From Spyradomonas excrementavium (lineage in GTDB: Bacteria; Cyanobacteriota; Vampirovibrionia; Gastranaerophilales; Gastranaerophilaceae): a stretch of 32,557 nucleotides of DNA. Position 1 is the stretch's first letter; each line of letters begins with the position of its first letter. The DNA lies in NCBI GenBank assembly GCA_018714005.1, contig DVOA01000127.1, forward strand, positions 1 through 32,557. The letters are read 5' to 3'. The notes beneath the pieces were generated by a model. It was not told the origin of the DNA. It did no database searches and saw only the letters and a list, made by a program, of their open reading frames with translations. Below, piece by piece: positions 8,408 to 17,308 of the stretch. A program made the translations under genes and the position numbers.

Positions 8408-8446
8408 AAAAAAACAGCCGAAAAGTTCCAATCCGGCTGTTTTTTA
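8408..8446 (-). terminator. Terminator after dnaN
   Basis: AACAGCCG (8413-8420) pairs with CGGCTGTT (8434-8441), flanked by A and T runs on both sides. It lies just past the dnaN stop and before thrB. Confidence 0.8.
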
Positions 8447-8450
8447 AAAT

Positions 8451-9572
8451 CTATCTAATCTGGATAGGCATTATCAGGCACAGATAGTCATCTTCGCTAT
8501 CCGGTCTGAATAGAGTAGCAGAAAGGCTTCCGCCCAATCCGATTTTAATTTTTTCCGAGTCCATAATTTTCAATGAATCGAGAACATATCTGTAATTAAA
8601 CGCGATTGTAAGCTCTTCGTCGCTGTATTCGGCATTGATTGAGTCTTCGCCGAGCCCTGCGTCGGGGGTATCGGCTTTCAAAAACAGTGTATTTTCGCCG
8701 AAAATGAATTTTACAATGTTAGTACGCTCATTGACCATTACAGAAACCCTTTCGAGGGCTTCAATCATTTCTTCGCGGTTTATGACTGCATTTTTCTCGC
8801 AGGTTTGCGGGATGAGCTGCTTGTAAGGGGGATATTCGCCCTCTAAAAGGCGCGAAGTCATTATCATACCGGAAGTTTTAAAGATAATTTTTGTTTTTTC
8901 GATAATCAAACCGACGCTTTCATCGTCGAGGAGCGCTGCTATTCTCAAAAATTCCTGAAGTGTTTTTGAGGGGATTACGCAGCTGATTTCTGATTCCGAG
9001 CCGTTTTGAATTTTTTCAATAATCCTTGTCAACCTGTTTCCGTCAGTTGCAGCCATTTCGAGGTTGTCTTTTGAAATCTGGCAGAAAACACCGCTGATTA
9101 TGTTGCGGTTTTCGTAGTTTGCAGCTGAAAAAGCTGTGTGTTTTATTGATTTCAGGAGCGGATTAAGCTCGATTTCAGTGCATTCTTTGTCTTTTATTTC
9201 TTCTTCGGTGGTGATTGCGGGGAATTCGTCCGCACTGATTCCGATTAGTTCAAATTTTGCGTTTCCACAGGAGATATTTACAACGTTTGTAGCCGCATCA
9301 AGCACAAAAGTAACGGGTTTGTTGCTGATTTTTGATGCGATTTCGGAAAGTTTTTTTGCGGGAAGTGTAATTTTTCCTGATTCTTTAACCGAAGCAACAG
9401 TTTTTGAAACGATGTTTATGTCCAAATCCGTTGCGCTGAATTTTATAAAGTTATCTTCGGACGCTTCGATTAAAATATTCGAAAGCACCGGTTGAATGCC
9501 TCTTGCGACTGTTGTTTTTTCAACGATTTTTAAATTTGTTGAAAGCAGTTCTTTTTCGATTGTGAATTCCAT
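8451..9572 (-). CDS. dnaN: DNA polymerase III beta subunit (sliding clamp)
   Basis: Ring-shaped processivity clamp of the replicative polymerase. The 373-residue length is standard for three clamp domains. The start MEFTIEKELLSTNLKIVEKT and the end YLCLIMPIQIR are typical (the MP.R C-terminus lines the peptide-binding pocket). Other conserved stretches are TLPAKKLSEIASKI, AATDGNRLTR and ALERVSVMVNE. The ATG at 9572 has an AGGAG ribosome site (complement of 9579-9583). It is transcribed away from the probable oriC at 9603-9855, with dnaA on the far side in the same direction, as in many bacterial origins. Confidence 0.97.
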   Translation of the reverse strand: MEFTIEKELLSTNLKIVEKTTVARGIQPVLSNILIEASEDNFIKFSATDLDINIVSKTVASVKESGKITLPAKKLSEIASKISNKPVTFVLDAATNVVNISCGNAKFELIGISADEFPAITTEEEIKDKECTEIELNPLLKSIKHTAFSAANYENRNIISGVFCQISKDNLEMAATDGNRLTRIIEKIQNGSESEISCVIPSKTLQEFLRIAALLDDESVGLIIEKTKIIFKTSGMIMTSRLLEGEYPPYKQLIPQTCEKNAVINREEMIEALERVSVMVNERTNIVKFIFGENTLFLKADTPDAGLGEDSINAEYSDEELTIAFNYRYVLDSLKIMDSEKIKIGLGGSLSATLFRPDSEDDYLCLIMPIQIR

Positions 9573-9602
9573 TTTTGCTCCTGAATGCTTTTTCTTTTTT
9601 CC

Positions 9603-9855
9603 TTTTTTAATATTATAAATTAATATAATATAATAATATAAATAATAATAGTAATAAGCACGCCGTTTTTCTGTATAAAACTATTGTAACCCAAATATAA
9701 TAAGAAAAAAGCTGTTCATAACATTGTGTAAAGATTGTTCAAAACTTTTCAACAACTTTCAAGAACTTTTTAAGTTATATACAGTTTTGAACATTTTGAA
9801 AAGTTATTAACAGGCAAATTTGACTTTTGAACAAGTTTTGAACAAGTTATCTACA
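9603..9855. other. oriC: Probable chromosomal origin of replication (oriC)
   Basis: The 344-bp gap upstream of dnaN contains an uninterrupted A/T tract at 9603-9650 ending in trinucleotide-periodic TAATAATAGTAATAAG (DNA-unwinding element, resembling DnaA-trio repeats). Three 9-mers resemble the DnaA box TTATCCACA: TTATATACA (9775-9783), TTATTAACA (9804-9812) and TTATCTACA (9847-9855), all in one orientation. Between them are repeats of TTTTGAACAAG (two tandem copies at 9825-9846) and an inverted partner GTTCAAAACT near 9737. Location between dnaA and dnaN supports the call. Confidence 0.7.
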
Positions 9856-9916
9856 GGCAAAAATTGACCATGATAGCTCAAAAAAATGGCATGGAAACAT
9901 GCCCGCAGTGCATGTT

Positions 9917-10246
9917 TTAACAATTTTTAAAATCCTGCGGTTTTCGCTCATGAATCCATCTTGCATATTGCTGCTGTTCAAAACTCAGTGCAAAATTGTA
10001 CAATGCGTCGATTAATTTTCTGCCGCTCGGTGATTTGCCAATCATAAAAAAATCCTCGGCCTTGTTTTTTGCAATATAAATTTCTTTTTGAAGAATTTTA
10101 TCGACATTTGTTTTTGCCGGAGTTTCGAGCTTGTTTTTTACCCAGAAAAACAGCAGAAAAACCGGAGTTTTTGCATTTTTGTCCGAAATCGGGTCGTATT
10201 TTTCATAATAGGCCTGTAAAAATGTCGAAAATTCAGTCAGAATCAT
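9917..10246 (-). CDS. Hypothetical protein between dnaA and oriC
   Basis: 109 residues, unrecognised. It is soluble (no signal peptide; one short hydrophobic stretch VFLLFFW), rich in Lys/aromatics, starts MILTEFSTFLQAYYEKYDP and ends in a basic tail (RWIHERKPQDFKNC). It lies on the dnaA/dnaN strand, between dnaA and the DnaA-box cluster. Support for being real: codon use like its neighbours, and an extended -10 (TGATATAAT, complement of 10256-10264) placed so that the transcript would start within a few bases of the ATG. The location suggests a possible link with replication initiation, but no homology was recognised. Confidence 0.6.
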   Translation of the reverse strand: MILTEFSTFLQAYYEKYDPISDKNAKTPVFLLFFWVKNKLETPAKTNVDKILQKEIYIAKNKAEDFFMIGKSPSGRKLIDALYNFALSFEQQQYARWIHERKPQDFKNC

Positions 10247-10255
10247 AGTTTTAAT

Positions 10256-10264
10256 ATTATATCA
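10256..10264 (-). promoter_or_regulatory. Extended -10 promoter
   Basis: TGATATAAT on the minus strand (TGnTATAAT form), ending 9 nt before the ATG at 10246. The predicted mRNA has almost no leader. Confidence 0.5.
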
Positions 10265-10300
10265 CAATAGAAATTGAGTAATTTTCACCTGCCGACCCCT

Positions 10301-10608
10301 TTTTAATCGCCCCTCACCCGCCCTACGGGCACCCTCTCCCCCCGGGAGAGGGAATTAGCTATATTCCCCCTCCCCAACTCGGGGAGGGCCGGGGTGGGGA
10401 GCGATAAAAACAGTATTTATAAAGCTTACGACGGTCAAACTGCTTGATTTGACAGTTATTTTTAATTCTCCCCCCTCTTTTTTTAATCGTCCCTCACCCA
10501 TTTTTCAAATGTTCGCAAAGCTCACATTGAAAAATTACCCTCTCCCGTCTGGAGAGGGGTTTAGCTTGGTTCTCCCTCCCCAACTCGGGGAGTGCCGGGG
10601 TGGGGGAC
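10301..10608 (-). repeat. Repeat family A, composite copy (inverted)
   Basis: Reads as the reverse complement of the copies at 6771-7007 and 28603-28785. It has two CCCTCCCC/GGGGAGGG hairpins (10366-10400 and 10571-10604), the CCCTCTCCC/GGAGAGGGG hairpin (10539-10559), and the linker with CGTCCCTCACCCA and GCTCACATTGAAAAATTACC. An extra CCCTCTCCCC/GGGAGAGGG module is at 10331-10352. It occupies most of the 504-bp gap downstream of dnaA; the rest (10609-10750) holds nothing I recognise. Confidence 0.85.
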
Positions 10609-10750
10609 AGCCCAGAGGGGTAAATTAGGAGAAGACCGGGGTCGGGAGCGTTTTTTCATTATCATAAGGCGATATGCGGGTATTTATACGCATGTAACCC
10701 CCTTATTTTTATTGTTAAACCCCAAATTCCTAAAAAATACCTAATTCCGT

Positions 10751-12127
10751 CTATCCGGTAATTTTTGAAGTAATATCCGAAATCGTCTTCGCAAGCGAAT
10801 GATTCGTCGGAATCTCCTCTTTCACTTTTTCATAAGAATAAAGCACAGTCGTGTGTTTTTTCTCAAAAAACTCGCCAATAGCCGGAAAACTCTGCTTCGT
10901 CAGGTCGCGTGCAAGATAAATAGCAACCTGACGCGCCTCGGCAATTTCTTTCTGCCGCGCAGAACCTTTAATTTCCCTGGGCGGAATGTTGTAATGCGAC
11001 GCAACAGCTTCTACAATGCCCTCAAACGTGATAGTTTTGGTCTTTTCCGAATAATTTATTATTTTTTTGACATTTTCAATGCTTAATTCGACCTCATTTA
11101 TGCTTGCATAAGCCGTAACGCGGTTAAACGCGCCCTCAAGCTCCCTGATATTGCTTGCATAAACCGTTGCAAGAAACTCAATTACAGCATTCGGGACCTC
11201 AATGTTTGAACTTATTGCTAAATTGTTCAAAATTGCCATTCTTGTTTCTACATCAGGCACCTGAATGTCCGCCATAAGCCCCCATTCAAACCTGCTGACC
11301 AGCCTGTCTGAAATTGACGGGATTTCTTTCGGAGTTCGGTCGGAGGTGATGACGATTTGCTTTCCTGCGCTGTGAAGAGTGTTGAATGTGTTGAAAACCT
11401 CCTCTTCCGTGCGGGTTTTTCCGGCAATCAGCTGGATATCGTCAATCAAAAGCACATCGACTTTTCTGTATTTGTTTCTGAATTTGTTCATTTTGTCGAT
11501 TGTGTCATAGCCACGTGCGAGCGCGTTTACAACGTCATTTACAAATTCTTCCGCCTGAACGAATTTAACCTTTAAAGACGGCTTATTTTTAATAATATAA
11601 TGCCCGATAGCCTGCATAAGGTGGGTTTTCCCCAATCCCGGGCCTCCGTAGATGTAAAGCGGGTTGTATTTTATTCCCGGGCTTTCGGCTACGGCTTTTG
11701 CGGCAACATAGGCGAGTTTGTTGTTTGCTCCGACAACGAAATTTTCAAATTTGTACTTCAAATTCAAATTTGATGATTGCATTTGGGTTAAACTGTCGTA
11801 TTTCGGGCGGTTCGGTGCGGTTTCTTCTTCTGTTTTTTTGGCTTTGCTTTTCTTTTCGAGCTTTTTTTTCAATTCTTCGTCGAAAATTATTTTTATTTCA
11901 AGCTCCTTACCAACAACTGATTTTATTGCGTTGACAATTTCTTCATGATGGTTTTTTCTGAGCATTCCGGGCGCAAAAGACTGCCCCGTGTGCACAACAA
12001 AATTGTTTTCGTCGTAATACTGGGGCTCAAGCGGCTGAATCCACGTGTTAAACGTCGATGGAGAAATCTCTTTCTCCAAAATAGCCAAAACCGAATTCCA
12101 AACTTCTGCAACATTTTCGTTAGTCAT
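10751..12127 (-). CDS. dnaA: Chromosomal replication initiator DnaA
   Basis: AAA+ ATPase that binds DnaA boxes and melts oriC. In 458 residues: domain I (1-80, DnaB/partner-binding), a short Lys/Glu-rich domain II (about 82-110), domain III with Walker A GGPGLGKTH (161-169), Walker B VLLIDDIQ (225-232) and sensor TSDRTPKEI, and domain IV with the DNA-binding signature (about 375-425: ARQKEIAEARQVAIYL ... KKHTTVLYS). Length is normal. The ATG at 12127 lacks a clear Shine-Dalgarno; a -10-like TAAAAT ends 6 nt before it (complement of 12134-12139), so the message may be leaderless. It is the first gene of the dnaA-unknown-oriC-dnaN block. Confidence 0.98.
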   Translation of the reverse strand: MTNENVAEVWNSVLAILEKEISPSTFNTWIQPLEPQYYDENNFVVHTGQSFAPGMLRKNHHEEIVNAIKSVVGKELEIKIIFDEELKKKLEKKSKAKKTEEETAPNRPKYDSLTQMQSSNLNLKYKFENFVVGANNKLAYVAAKAVAESPGIKYNPLYIYGGPGLGKTHLMQAIGHYIIKNKPSLKVKFVQAEEFVNDVVNALARGYDTIDKMNKFRNKYRKVDVLLIDDIQLIAGKTRTEEEVFNTFNTLHSAGKQIVITSDRTPKEIPSISDRLVSRFEWGLMADIQVPDVETRMAILNNLAISSNIEVPNAVIEFLATVYASNIRELEGAFNRVTAYASINEVELSIENVKKIINYSEKTKTITFEGIVEAVASHYNIPPREIKGSARQKEIAEARQVAIYLARDLTKQSFPAIGEFFEKKHTTVLYSYEKVKEEIPTNHSLAKTISDITSKITG

Positions 12128-12238
12128 GCCAATATTTTATCTCAAAAAAGTTTTTAAATATAGTCAGGTGCGCGGATTGGTAGTTTTTGAGCCTGAAGGG
12201 GTAATTTTTTCTTTATTGCGGGGTGAAATATGTGAAAA

Positions 12239-12325
12239 AACGCTCCCTACCCTGCCCCTTGCTTTTCCCTACGGGATGTCCCCCACCCCAGCCCCTCCCC
12301 CAGTTGGGGAGGGAGGATAATTAAG
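12239..12325 (+). repeat. Repeat family A, partial copy
   Basis: CGCTCCCTACCC, a CCCTACGGG motif, and CCCCTCCCCCAGTTGGGGAGGGAGGATAATTAAG recur from the longer copies (runs described in parts; hairpin core at 12293-12313). It lies in the 266-bp gap between dnaA and recQ; no gene is seen there. Confidence 0.7.
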
Positions 12326-12393
12326 ATAAATAAGTAGGGGGAGGAAGAAACAAACTCAAAACCTTTTTCCGTCGCCCTTAATGACCAGGTTTT

Positions 12394-14268
12394 TTACCCG
12401 TTCAAAACCCTTAAGAACGCCTCGCCATATTTTTCGAGCTTTTTCTCGCCCACACCGCTGATTTCGCCCATTTTTTCCAGCGAATCCGGCTTTACGTAAA
12501 CCATTTCCTGCAAAGTTTTGTCGTGGAAAATAATGTATGGCGGAATATTCTCTGCCCTTGCAAATTCCATGCGAAGCGCCTTGAGCTTTTTGAAAAGCTC
12601 CGAATCTCCCTCGTTTTGAATGTAAGAATCGAAAAATTCCTTTGTTTTCTTTGGTTTTTTAGCTTTCGGAAGCAGAATATTCTTCCTCAACTGAATATGA
12701 ATCTCGCCCCTGAGCAGTTTTACAGCTTCTTTCGTAAGACTGAGCGTCATATGTTCGGGATTAACATCAATAAACCCCATAATAACCAGCTGACGTATAA
12801 TCGACTGCCACTGGCGCGCGTCAAGGTCTTTTCCTATTCCGAAAGTAGAAAGTTTGTTATGCGAAAATTTCAGAACCTTTTCCGATTCTTTTCCCATCAA
12901 AATATCCACAACATGCGCGGCTCCGAACCCGAATCCGTCGCTTTTTATCCTGTAAATACAGGAAAGAACCTTCTGCGCATCAACCGTCGCATCGTAAGTT
13001 AAAGGCGGATTAAGGCAATTGTCGCAGTTTCCGCAGCCCATCGTAGGGTAATATTCGTTAAAATACTCAAGAAGCATTTTCCGCCTGCAAGATACCGTCT
13101 CAACATAGCCAAGAAGCGCGTTGAGCTTTCTTCTTTCGAGCATTTTTTGCTCCTCGGGGGCGGTTGAGGCGGTTATGAACATGTTCAACTGCACAATATC
13201 TTTCAACCCGTAAACCATCCATGCGTCTGACGGCAGCCCGTCGCGCCCTGCGCGTCCGGTTTCCTGATAATAAGATTCCATCGACTTCGGCAGGTCAAGA
13301 TGAGCAACAAAACGCACATCAGGCTTATCTATGCCCATCCCGAAAGCAATCGTGGCAACCATTATGACAGAATCTTCCTTTATAAACCTGTCCTGATTAG
13401 CTTCGCGCACGGTTTTGTCCAGTCCTGCGTGATACGGCAGAACATTGAACCCCTCTTTTTGCAAAAATTCGGCGATTTCTTCCACGCGCTTTCTTGAATT
13501 GCAATAAACGATTCCGGAATCGTCGGGATGTTCGGTTTTTATGAAGTCAAGGAGCTGTTTTCGCTCTTTGTCCTTGATTTGCACGGTATAGCGGATGTTA
13601 GGGCGGTCAAAACTCGAAATAAAAACTTTACATCCATCCATGTGAAGATTTTTGATAATATCGTCGCGCGTAGCCTCATCAGCCGTCGCTGTGAGGGCAA
13701 TTCGGGGGATTTCAGGGAAAAGTTCTTTCAACATATAAAATTTTGTGTATTCAGGCCGAAAATCGTGACCCCATTGCGAAACACAGTGCGCCTCGTCGAT
13801 TGCAAAAAGCGAGATTTTTGTTTTTGAAAGAATCTGCTGAAAAGTTTCCATATTAAGCCTTTCCGGCGAAACATAGACCAAATCCAGCCGGTTTTGCAAA
13901 AGTTCGTTTGTAATTTCCTCTTCCTGCGCAAAATTCAGCGTAGAATTTAAAAATTCAGCCCTGACGCCGAGTTCTTTCAGCGCAAAAACCTGATCCTGCA
14001 TAAGCGCAATCAATGGAGAAACCACAACTACCACTCCGTCAAGACAAAGCGCCGGAATCTGGTAGCAAAGCGATTTTCCGCCGCCCGTAGGCATTAAAAC
14101 AAGCGCGTCATTGCCTTTAAGAATATAGTTTATAATATTCTCCTGCTCGCCGCGGAAACTTTTGTAACCGAAAACCTTGTTTAAAACGCCCAGTGGTGTA
14201 TTTTCAGAATGTAAGTTATTATGATTAATCACATACGAAAAGATATCACAAAACATGTCGTCTTGCAA
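12394..14268 (-). CDS. recQ: ATP-dependent DNA helicase RecQ
   Basis: 3'-5' superfamily 2 helicase for recombination and fork repair. In 624 residues: motif I MPTGGGKSLCYQ (59-70), DEAH box in AIDEAHCVSQWGHDFRPEY (156-174), SF2 motifs LTATAD, VYCNSRKR and QETGRAGRDG, the RecQ-CT zinc site CRRKML ... CGNCDNC, a winged-helix region and a C-terminal HRDC domain (about 560-624, LRMEFARAENIPPYIIFHDKTL). Length is usual for the family. The start given is TTG at 14268, which has AGGA five bases upstream; an ATG at 14256 is the alternative. It is flanked by repeat elements on both sides and is likely monocistronic. Confidence 0.97.
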   Translation of the reverse strand: MQDDMFCDIFSYVINHNNLHSENTPLGVLNKVFGYKSFRGEQENIINYILKGNDALVLMPTGGGKSLCYQIPALCLDGVVVVVSPLIALMQDQVFALKELGVRAEFLNSTLNFAQEEEITNELLQNRLDLVYVSPERLNMETFQQILSKTKISLFAIDEAHCVSQWGHDFRPEYTKFYMLKELFPEIPRIALTATADEATRDDIIKNLHMDGCKVFISSFDRPNIRYTVQIKDKERKQLLDFIKTEHPDDSGIVYCNSRKRVEEIAEFLQKEGFNVLPYHAGLDKTVREANQDRFIKEDSVIMVATIAFGMGIDKPDVRFVAHLDLPKSMESYYQETGRAGRDGLPSDAWMVYGLKDIVQLNMFITASTAPEEQKMLERRKLNALLGYVETVSCRRKMLLEYFNEYYPTMGCGNCDNCLNPPLTYDATVDAQKVLSCIYRIKSDGFGFGAAHVVDILMGKESEKVLKFSHNKLSTFGIGKDLDARQWQSIIRQLVIMGFIDVNPEHMTLSLTKEAVKLLRGEIHIQLRKNILLPKAKKPKKTKEFFDSYIQNEGDSELFKKLKALRMEFARAENIPPYIIFHDKTLQEMVYVKPDSLEKMGEISGVGEKKLEKYGEAFLRVLNG

Positions 14269-14360
14269 TTTTATCCTACCCGCAGGATGTTATTTCTATC
14301 ATTGCGGGGCATGGAAGCGGCCTAGCGGGCTTAAGCTATATTCTCTCCCCCTATAATTAT

Positions 14361-14584
14361 TCCCCCTCCCCAGCTCGGGGAGGGTCGGGGTGGGGTGCGA
14401 TAAAAATAGAGGCCAGACTGCTTGATTTGACAGTTATTTTAATTCTCCACTCTTTTTTAATCGTCCCTCACCCATTTTTCTAATGTTCGCGCTGCTCACA
14501 TTGAAAAATTACCCTCTCCCGTCAGGAGAGGGGTTTAGCTTAATACTCCCTCCCCGACTTGGGGAGGGCCGGGGTGGGGTGCTA
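14361..14584 (-). repeat. Repeat family A, composite copy (inverted)
   Basis: Same module order as 10363-10608: CCCTCCCC/GGGGAGGG hairpin (14364-14384), linker with TGCTTGATTTGACAGTTATTT and CGTCCCTCACCCA, CCCTCTCC/GGAGAGGGG hairpin (14513-14533), then a second CTCCCTCCCC/GGGGAGGG hairpin (14546-14567). It fills the 349-bp gap between kdsA and recQ; no gene is seen. Confidence 0.85.
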
Positions 14585-14617
14585 TTTTTCTTTTTTGCGT
14601 TGCCCCTCGCCCGTTTT

Positions 14618-15442
14618 TTATTCGTTCACAAGCTCAAATATTTTTTTACAAACCTCAAAAACCCTTGCTGCGCCCTCAAAATCCAGCATATTCGGGCCGT
14701 CGCAAAGAGCTTTGTCAGGGTCGGGATGAACCTCGAAGAAAAGAGCGTTTGCGCCTGCCGCAGTTGCTGATTTGGCAAGCGTTTCCACGAATTTTCTCTC
14801 GCCGGAGGAACATTCGCCCGCTCCGCCGGGCAGCTGAACACTGTGAGTTGCGTCAAAAACAACAGGGTAGCCGATTTCCTGCATAATCGGGATGGCTCTC
14901 ATGTCAGAAACAAGGTTGTTATAGCCGAAACTTACGCCTCTGTCAGTGAAAAGGATGTTTTCGTTTCCTGATTCGCTCACTTTGCGCGCAAGCGGCGCCA
15001 TTTGAGCAGGAGCAAGGAATTGCCCCTTTTTTATGTTTACAATTTTGCCTGTTTTGGCCGCTGCCACAAGCATGTCAGTCTGTCTGCACAAAAACGCCGG
15101 AATCTGCAAAATATCCGCAACTTCTGCAACTAAAGCTGCCTGTTCGGGCGAGTGAATGTCCGTTACAACGGGCAAATCGAACTCTTTTTTTACTTCTGCA
15201 AGAAGTTCAAGCCCTTTTTCCAGCCCCGGGCCCCTGAAAGAATTTATAGAGCTTCTGTTTGCTTTATCAAAAGAGGATTTGAAAACATAATTTATTCCCA
15301 GATTAGCAGTTAGTTTTTTTAAAAATTCCGCTGTTTTGAAAAGGATGTCCCTGCTTTCGATTGCGCACGGGCCGGCAAGGATTGTGAGAGTTTTTCCCCC
15401 GATTTCAAAATCTCTCAATTTTATCTTTTTTACTTCAACCAT
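14618..15442 (-). CDS. kdsA: 3-deoxy-8-phosphooctulonate (KDO-8-P) synthase
   Basis: Condenses PEP and arabinose 5-phosphate to KDO-8-phosphate, the precursor of the Kdo sugar of lipopolysaccharide. Its presence implies an outer membrane with LPS. The 274-residue protein has LAGPCAIESRD near the N-terminus, FKSSFDKANRSS, the RGPGLEKGLELL loop, DRGVSFGYNNLV and the C-terminal EVHPDPDKALCDGP. The Cys in GPCAIES is the metal ligand of class II (metal-dependent, Aquifex-type) enzymes; E. coli KdsA has Asn there. The ATG at 15442 is preferred over 15472 because AAGGG lies 6-10 nt upstream of it. No other Kdo genes are nearby. Confidence 0.95.
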   Translation of the reverse strand: MVEVKKIKLRDFEIGGKTLTILAGPCAIESRDILFKTAEFLKKLTANLGINYVFKSSFDKANRSSINSFRGPGLEKGLELLAEVKKEFDLPVVTDIHSPEQAALVAEVADILQIPAFLCRQTDMLVAAAKTGKIVNIKKGQFLAPAQMAPLARKVSESGNENILFTDRGVSFGYNNLVSDMRAIPIMQEIGYPVVFDATHSVQLPGGAGECSSGERKFVETLAKSATAAGANALFFEVHPDPDKALCDGPNMLDFEGAARVFEVCKKIFELVNE

Positions 15443-15461
15443 TGTATTTCCCTTTATTTTT

Positions 15462-15490
15462 TTGACAATCAATCATTACAAATGTAAAAT
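15462..15490 (+). promoter_or_regulatory. Promoter of pilT
   Basis: Perfect -35 TTGACA (15462-15467), 17-nt spacer, -10 TAAAAT (15485-15490). The predicted start is near 15497, about 33 nt before the pilT ATG. An AGGAG ribosome site is at 15516-15520. Confidence 0.7.
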
Positions 15491-15529
15491 AATTATAACA
15501 TTAATGAAGAAAAATAGGAGATTGTTGGA

Positions 15530-16597
15530 ATGCTTATAGAAGAGTTGTTGGAAGATGCCGTAGGAAAAGGCGCAAGTGATATTCATATCTCATCCGACCT
15601 GCCTCCTGTTTTTCGTATAGACGGCAAACTGGTGAGAACAGACCTCGAACCGCTTACATCGGACAATGTAGAAACGCTTTTGTTCCCGATTTTGAACAAT
15701 GAGCAGAGAAGACGCCTTGAACAGGACTGGGAGCTCGACCTTTCATACGGAATTAAGGGAATCGGGCGTTTCAGGGTAAATATTTATAAAAACAAAGGCA
15801 CTTACGCAGCCGCATTCAGAACGATTAACACCGAGGTTCCGTCTTTTGACGCTCTGGGGCTGCCTCCTATTGTTAAAAAAATTACCGAAAAACCGCGTGG
15901 ATTGATTCTTGTAACGGGGCCTACGGGTTCGGGTAAATCTACTACTCTGGCGTCAATGATTGACCATATAAATTCGACCAGAAATGAACATATTTTGACG
16001 ATTGAAGACCCGATAGAGTTTATTCATACCTCTAAAAAAAGCGTTGTTCACCAGCGCGAACTCGGTCAGGATACGCGTTCTTTCGCAAACGCACTGAAAT
16101 CAGCGCTCCGTGAAGATCCGGATATTATCCTCGTAGGCGAGCTTCGTGACCTTGAAACTATCGGCCTTGCTATCACAGCGGCAGAAACGGGCCACCTTGT
16201 TATGGGAACGCTCCACACTTCTTCTGCAAGCCAGACGATTGACCGTATTATCGACGTATTTCCCGAGGCGCAGCAGCAGCAAATCAGAATTCAGCTTTCC
16301 AGCTCGCTTTGTGCGGTATTTTCACAAACTCTTCTGCCAAAACTTAATGAAGACGGCGAGAAAAAAGGTCGTGTTATGGCTCAGGAAATCATGGTCGTTA
16401 CCAGCGCGCTGGGCAACCTGATTCGCGAAGGTAAAACCTCTCAGATGTATTCGACAATCCAAACCGGCGCCCAGCACGGCATGCAAACGCTGGAAACTGC
16501 TCTTGCCAACCTTTACAGGCAAAAACTCATCACAGCAGAAGACGCGCTTGCAAAATCCAGCCGTCCTGAAGAGTTAAGGAGACTTATCAGCCTTTAA
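15530..16597 (+). CDS. pilT: Type IV pilus retraction ATPase PilT
   Basis: Hexameric ATPase at the cytoplasmic base of type IV pili that drives retraction and twitching. In 355 residues: an N-terminal PAS-like domain starting LLEDAVGKGASDIHIS, then Walker A GPTGSGKSTT (130-139, K136), the Asp box TIEDPIEF, Walker B DPDIILVGELRD (about 196-207) and the His box HLVMGTLHTSSA (about 222-233). The GELRD and the short N-terminus place it with PilT rather than the extension ATPase PilB. It is a single-gene unit with its own promoter and terminator; other pilus genes are absent here except pilD at 27607. Confidence 0.95.
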   Translation: MLIEELLEDAVGKGASDIHISSDLPPVFRIDGKLVRTDLEPLTSDNVETLLFPILNNEQRRRLEQDWELDLSYGIKGIGRFRVNIYKNKGTYAAAFRTINTEVPSFDALGLPPIVKKITEKPRGLILVTGPTGSGKSTTLASMIDHINSTRNEHILTIEDPIEFIHTSKKSVVHQRELGQDTRSFANALKSALREDPDIILVGELRDLETIGLAITAAETGHLVMGTLHTSSASQTIDRIIDVFPEAQQQQIRIQLSSSLCAVFSQTLLPKLNEDGEKKGRVMAQEIMVVTSALGNLIREGKTSQMYSTIQTGAQHGMQTLETALANLYRQKLITAEDALAKSSRPEELRRLISL

Positions 16598-16621
16598 TTC
16601 GGGTGAAAAAAGCAAATTTTC

Positions 16622-16655
16622 AAAAAAGGGCGGTTTTTATACCGCCCCTTTTTTC
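16622..16655. terminator. Bidirectional terminator between pilT and the sigma-like gene
   Basis: GGGCGGT (16628-16634) / ACCGCCC (16641-16647), 6-nt loop, with six A's before and six T's after. It serves the converging genes on both strands. Confidence 0.85.
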
Positions 16656-16659
16656 ACAA

Positions 16660-17280
16660 TTAATTACCCGCAAAATGATTTTTTACAATTTCTGCAATGT
16701 CCAGAAGCCTTTTGCTTATTTCTGACTGAGAAAGATTTGTTTCTTTCGCAATCTCTTTTTGCTTCATTTCACGGACATATCTAAGGTAAAATATTTTTAA
16801 ATACTCTTTTTCGGGCTGATTTTTTTGTGCAACGAGGACAATATCAACAACTTTCTGGAGCAAATCCTTTCTTACGAGTTTTTCTTCAAAAGACGCTCTC
16901 GGATCGGCAATATCATAAAGAACCTGTGAGATTCCGGCGGAATTGTCAAGTGTTGCAGGCGTTTCTGCTGCTTGTGCAGCTAGTGCCGGTTCTTCTTTCG
17001 GTGCCGGTGAGGCAGAAAGCGGAACTTCGTTTGTGCTGACATATTTGTTGTCGCGTCTTCTGACGCGTCCGGATTCTTTAAGCACGGTAAGAATCGCCGT
17101 GTTGACAACTTTGGAAATATAGCTTTCCAGATGGTCTTCGTCCAGTGTTTGGAACAAAGAATAAGAGCGTTTAAAAGTTTCAGAACAAAAATCCTCAAAA
17201 AGATCTTCATTTCCTGAAAATTTGTTATTACTTTTAACGAGTTTCTCTATAAGCTCACGTTGTTTTTGTACTGTATCCAT
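16660..17280 (-). CDS. Small sigma-70-like factor, partner of the adjacent anti-sigma-like protein
   Basis: A 206-residue protein with the layout of a small sigma factor. Residues 20-75 resemble region 2 (FEDFCSETFKRSYSLFQ, LESYISKVVNTAILTVLKESGRVRRR). An Ala/Pro/Glu linker follows (about 88-112), and region 4 (about 135-200) has the helix-turn-helix MKQKEIAKETNLSQSEISKRL. The N-terminal part is divergent, so another kind of HTH regulator is possible. It follows the 935-residue gene by 78 bp on the same strand. A -10 TATAAT (complement of 17297-17302) lies about 17 nt before the ATG, so it may also be transcribed alone. The regulon is unknown. Confidence 0.7.
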   Translation of the reverse strand: MDTVQKQRELIEKLVKSNNKFSGNEDLFEDFCSETFKRSYSLFQTLDEDHLESYISKVVNTAILTVLKESGRVRRRDNKYVSTNEVPLSASPAPKEEPALAAQAAETPATLDNSAGISQVLYDIADPRASFEEKLVRKDLLQKVVDIVLVAQKNQPEKEYLKIFYLRYVREMKQKEIAKETNLSQSEISKRLLDIAEIVKNHFAGN

Positions 17281-17308
17281 TTGTGTCCGAATTTTTATTA
17301 TACGGTTT

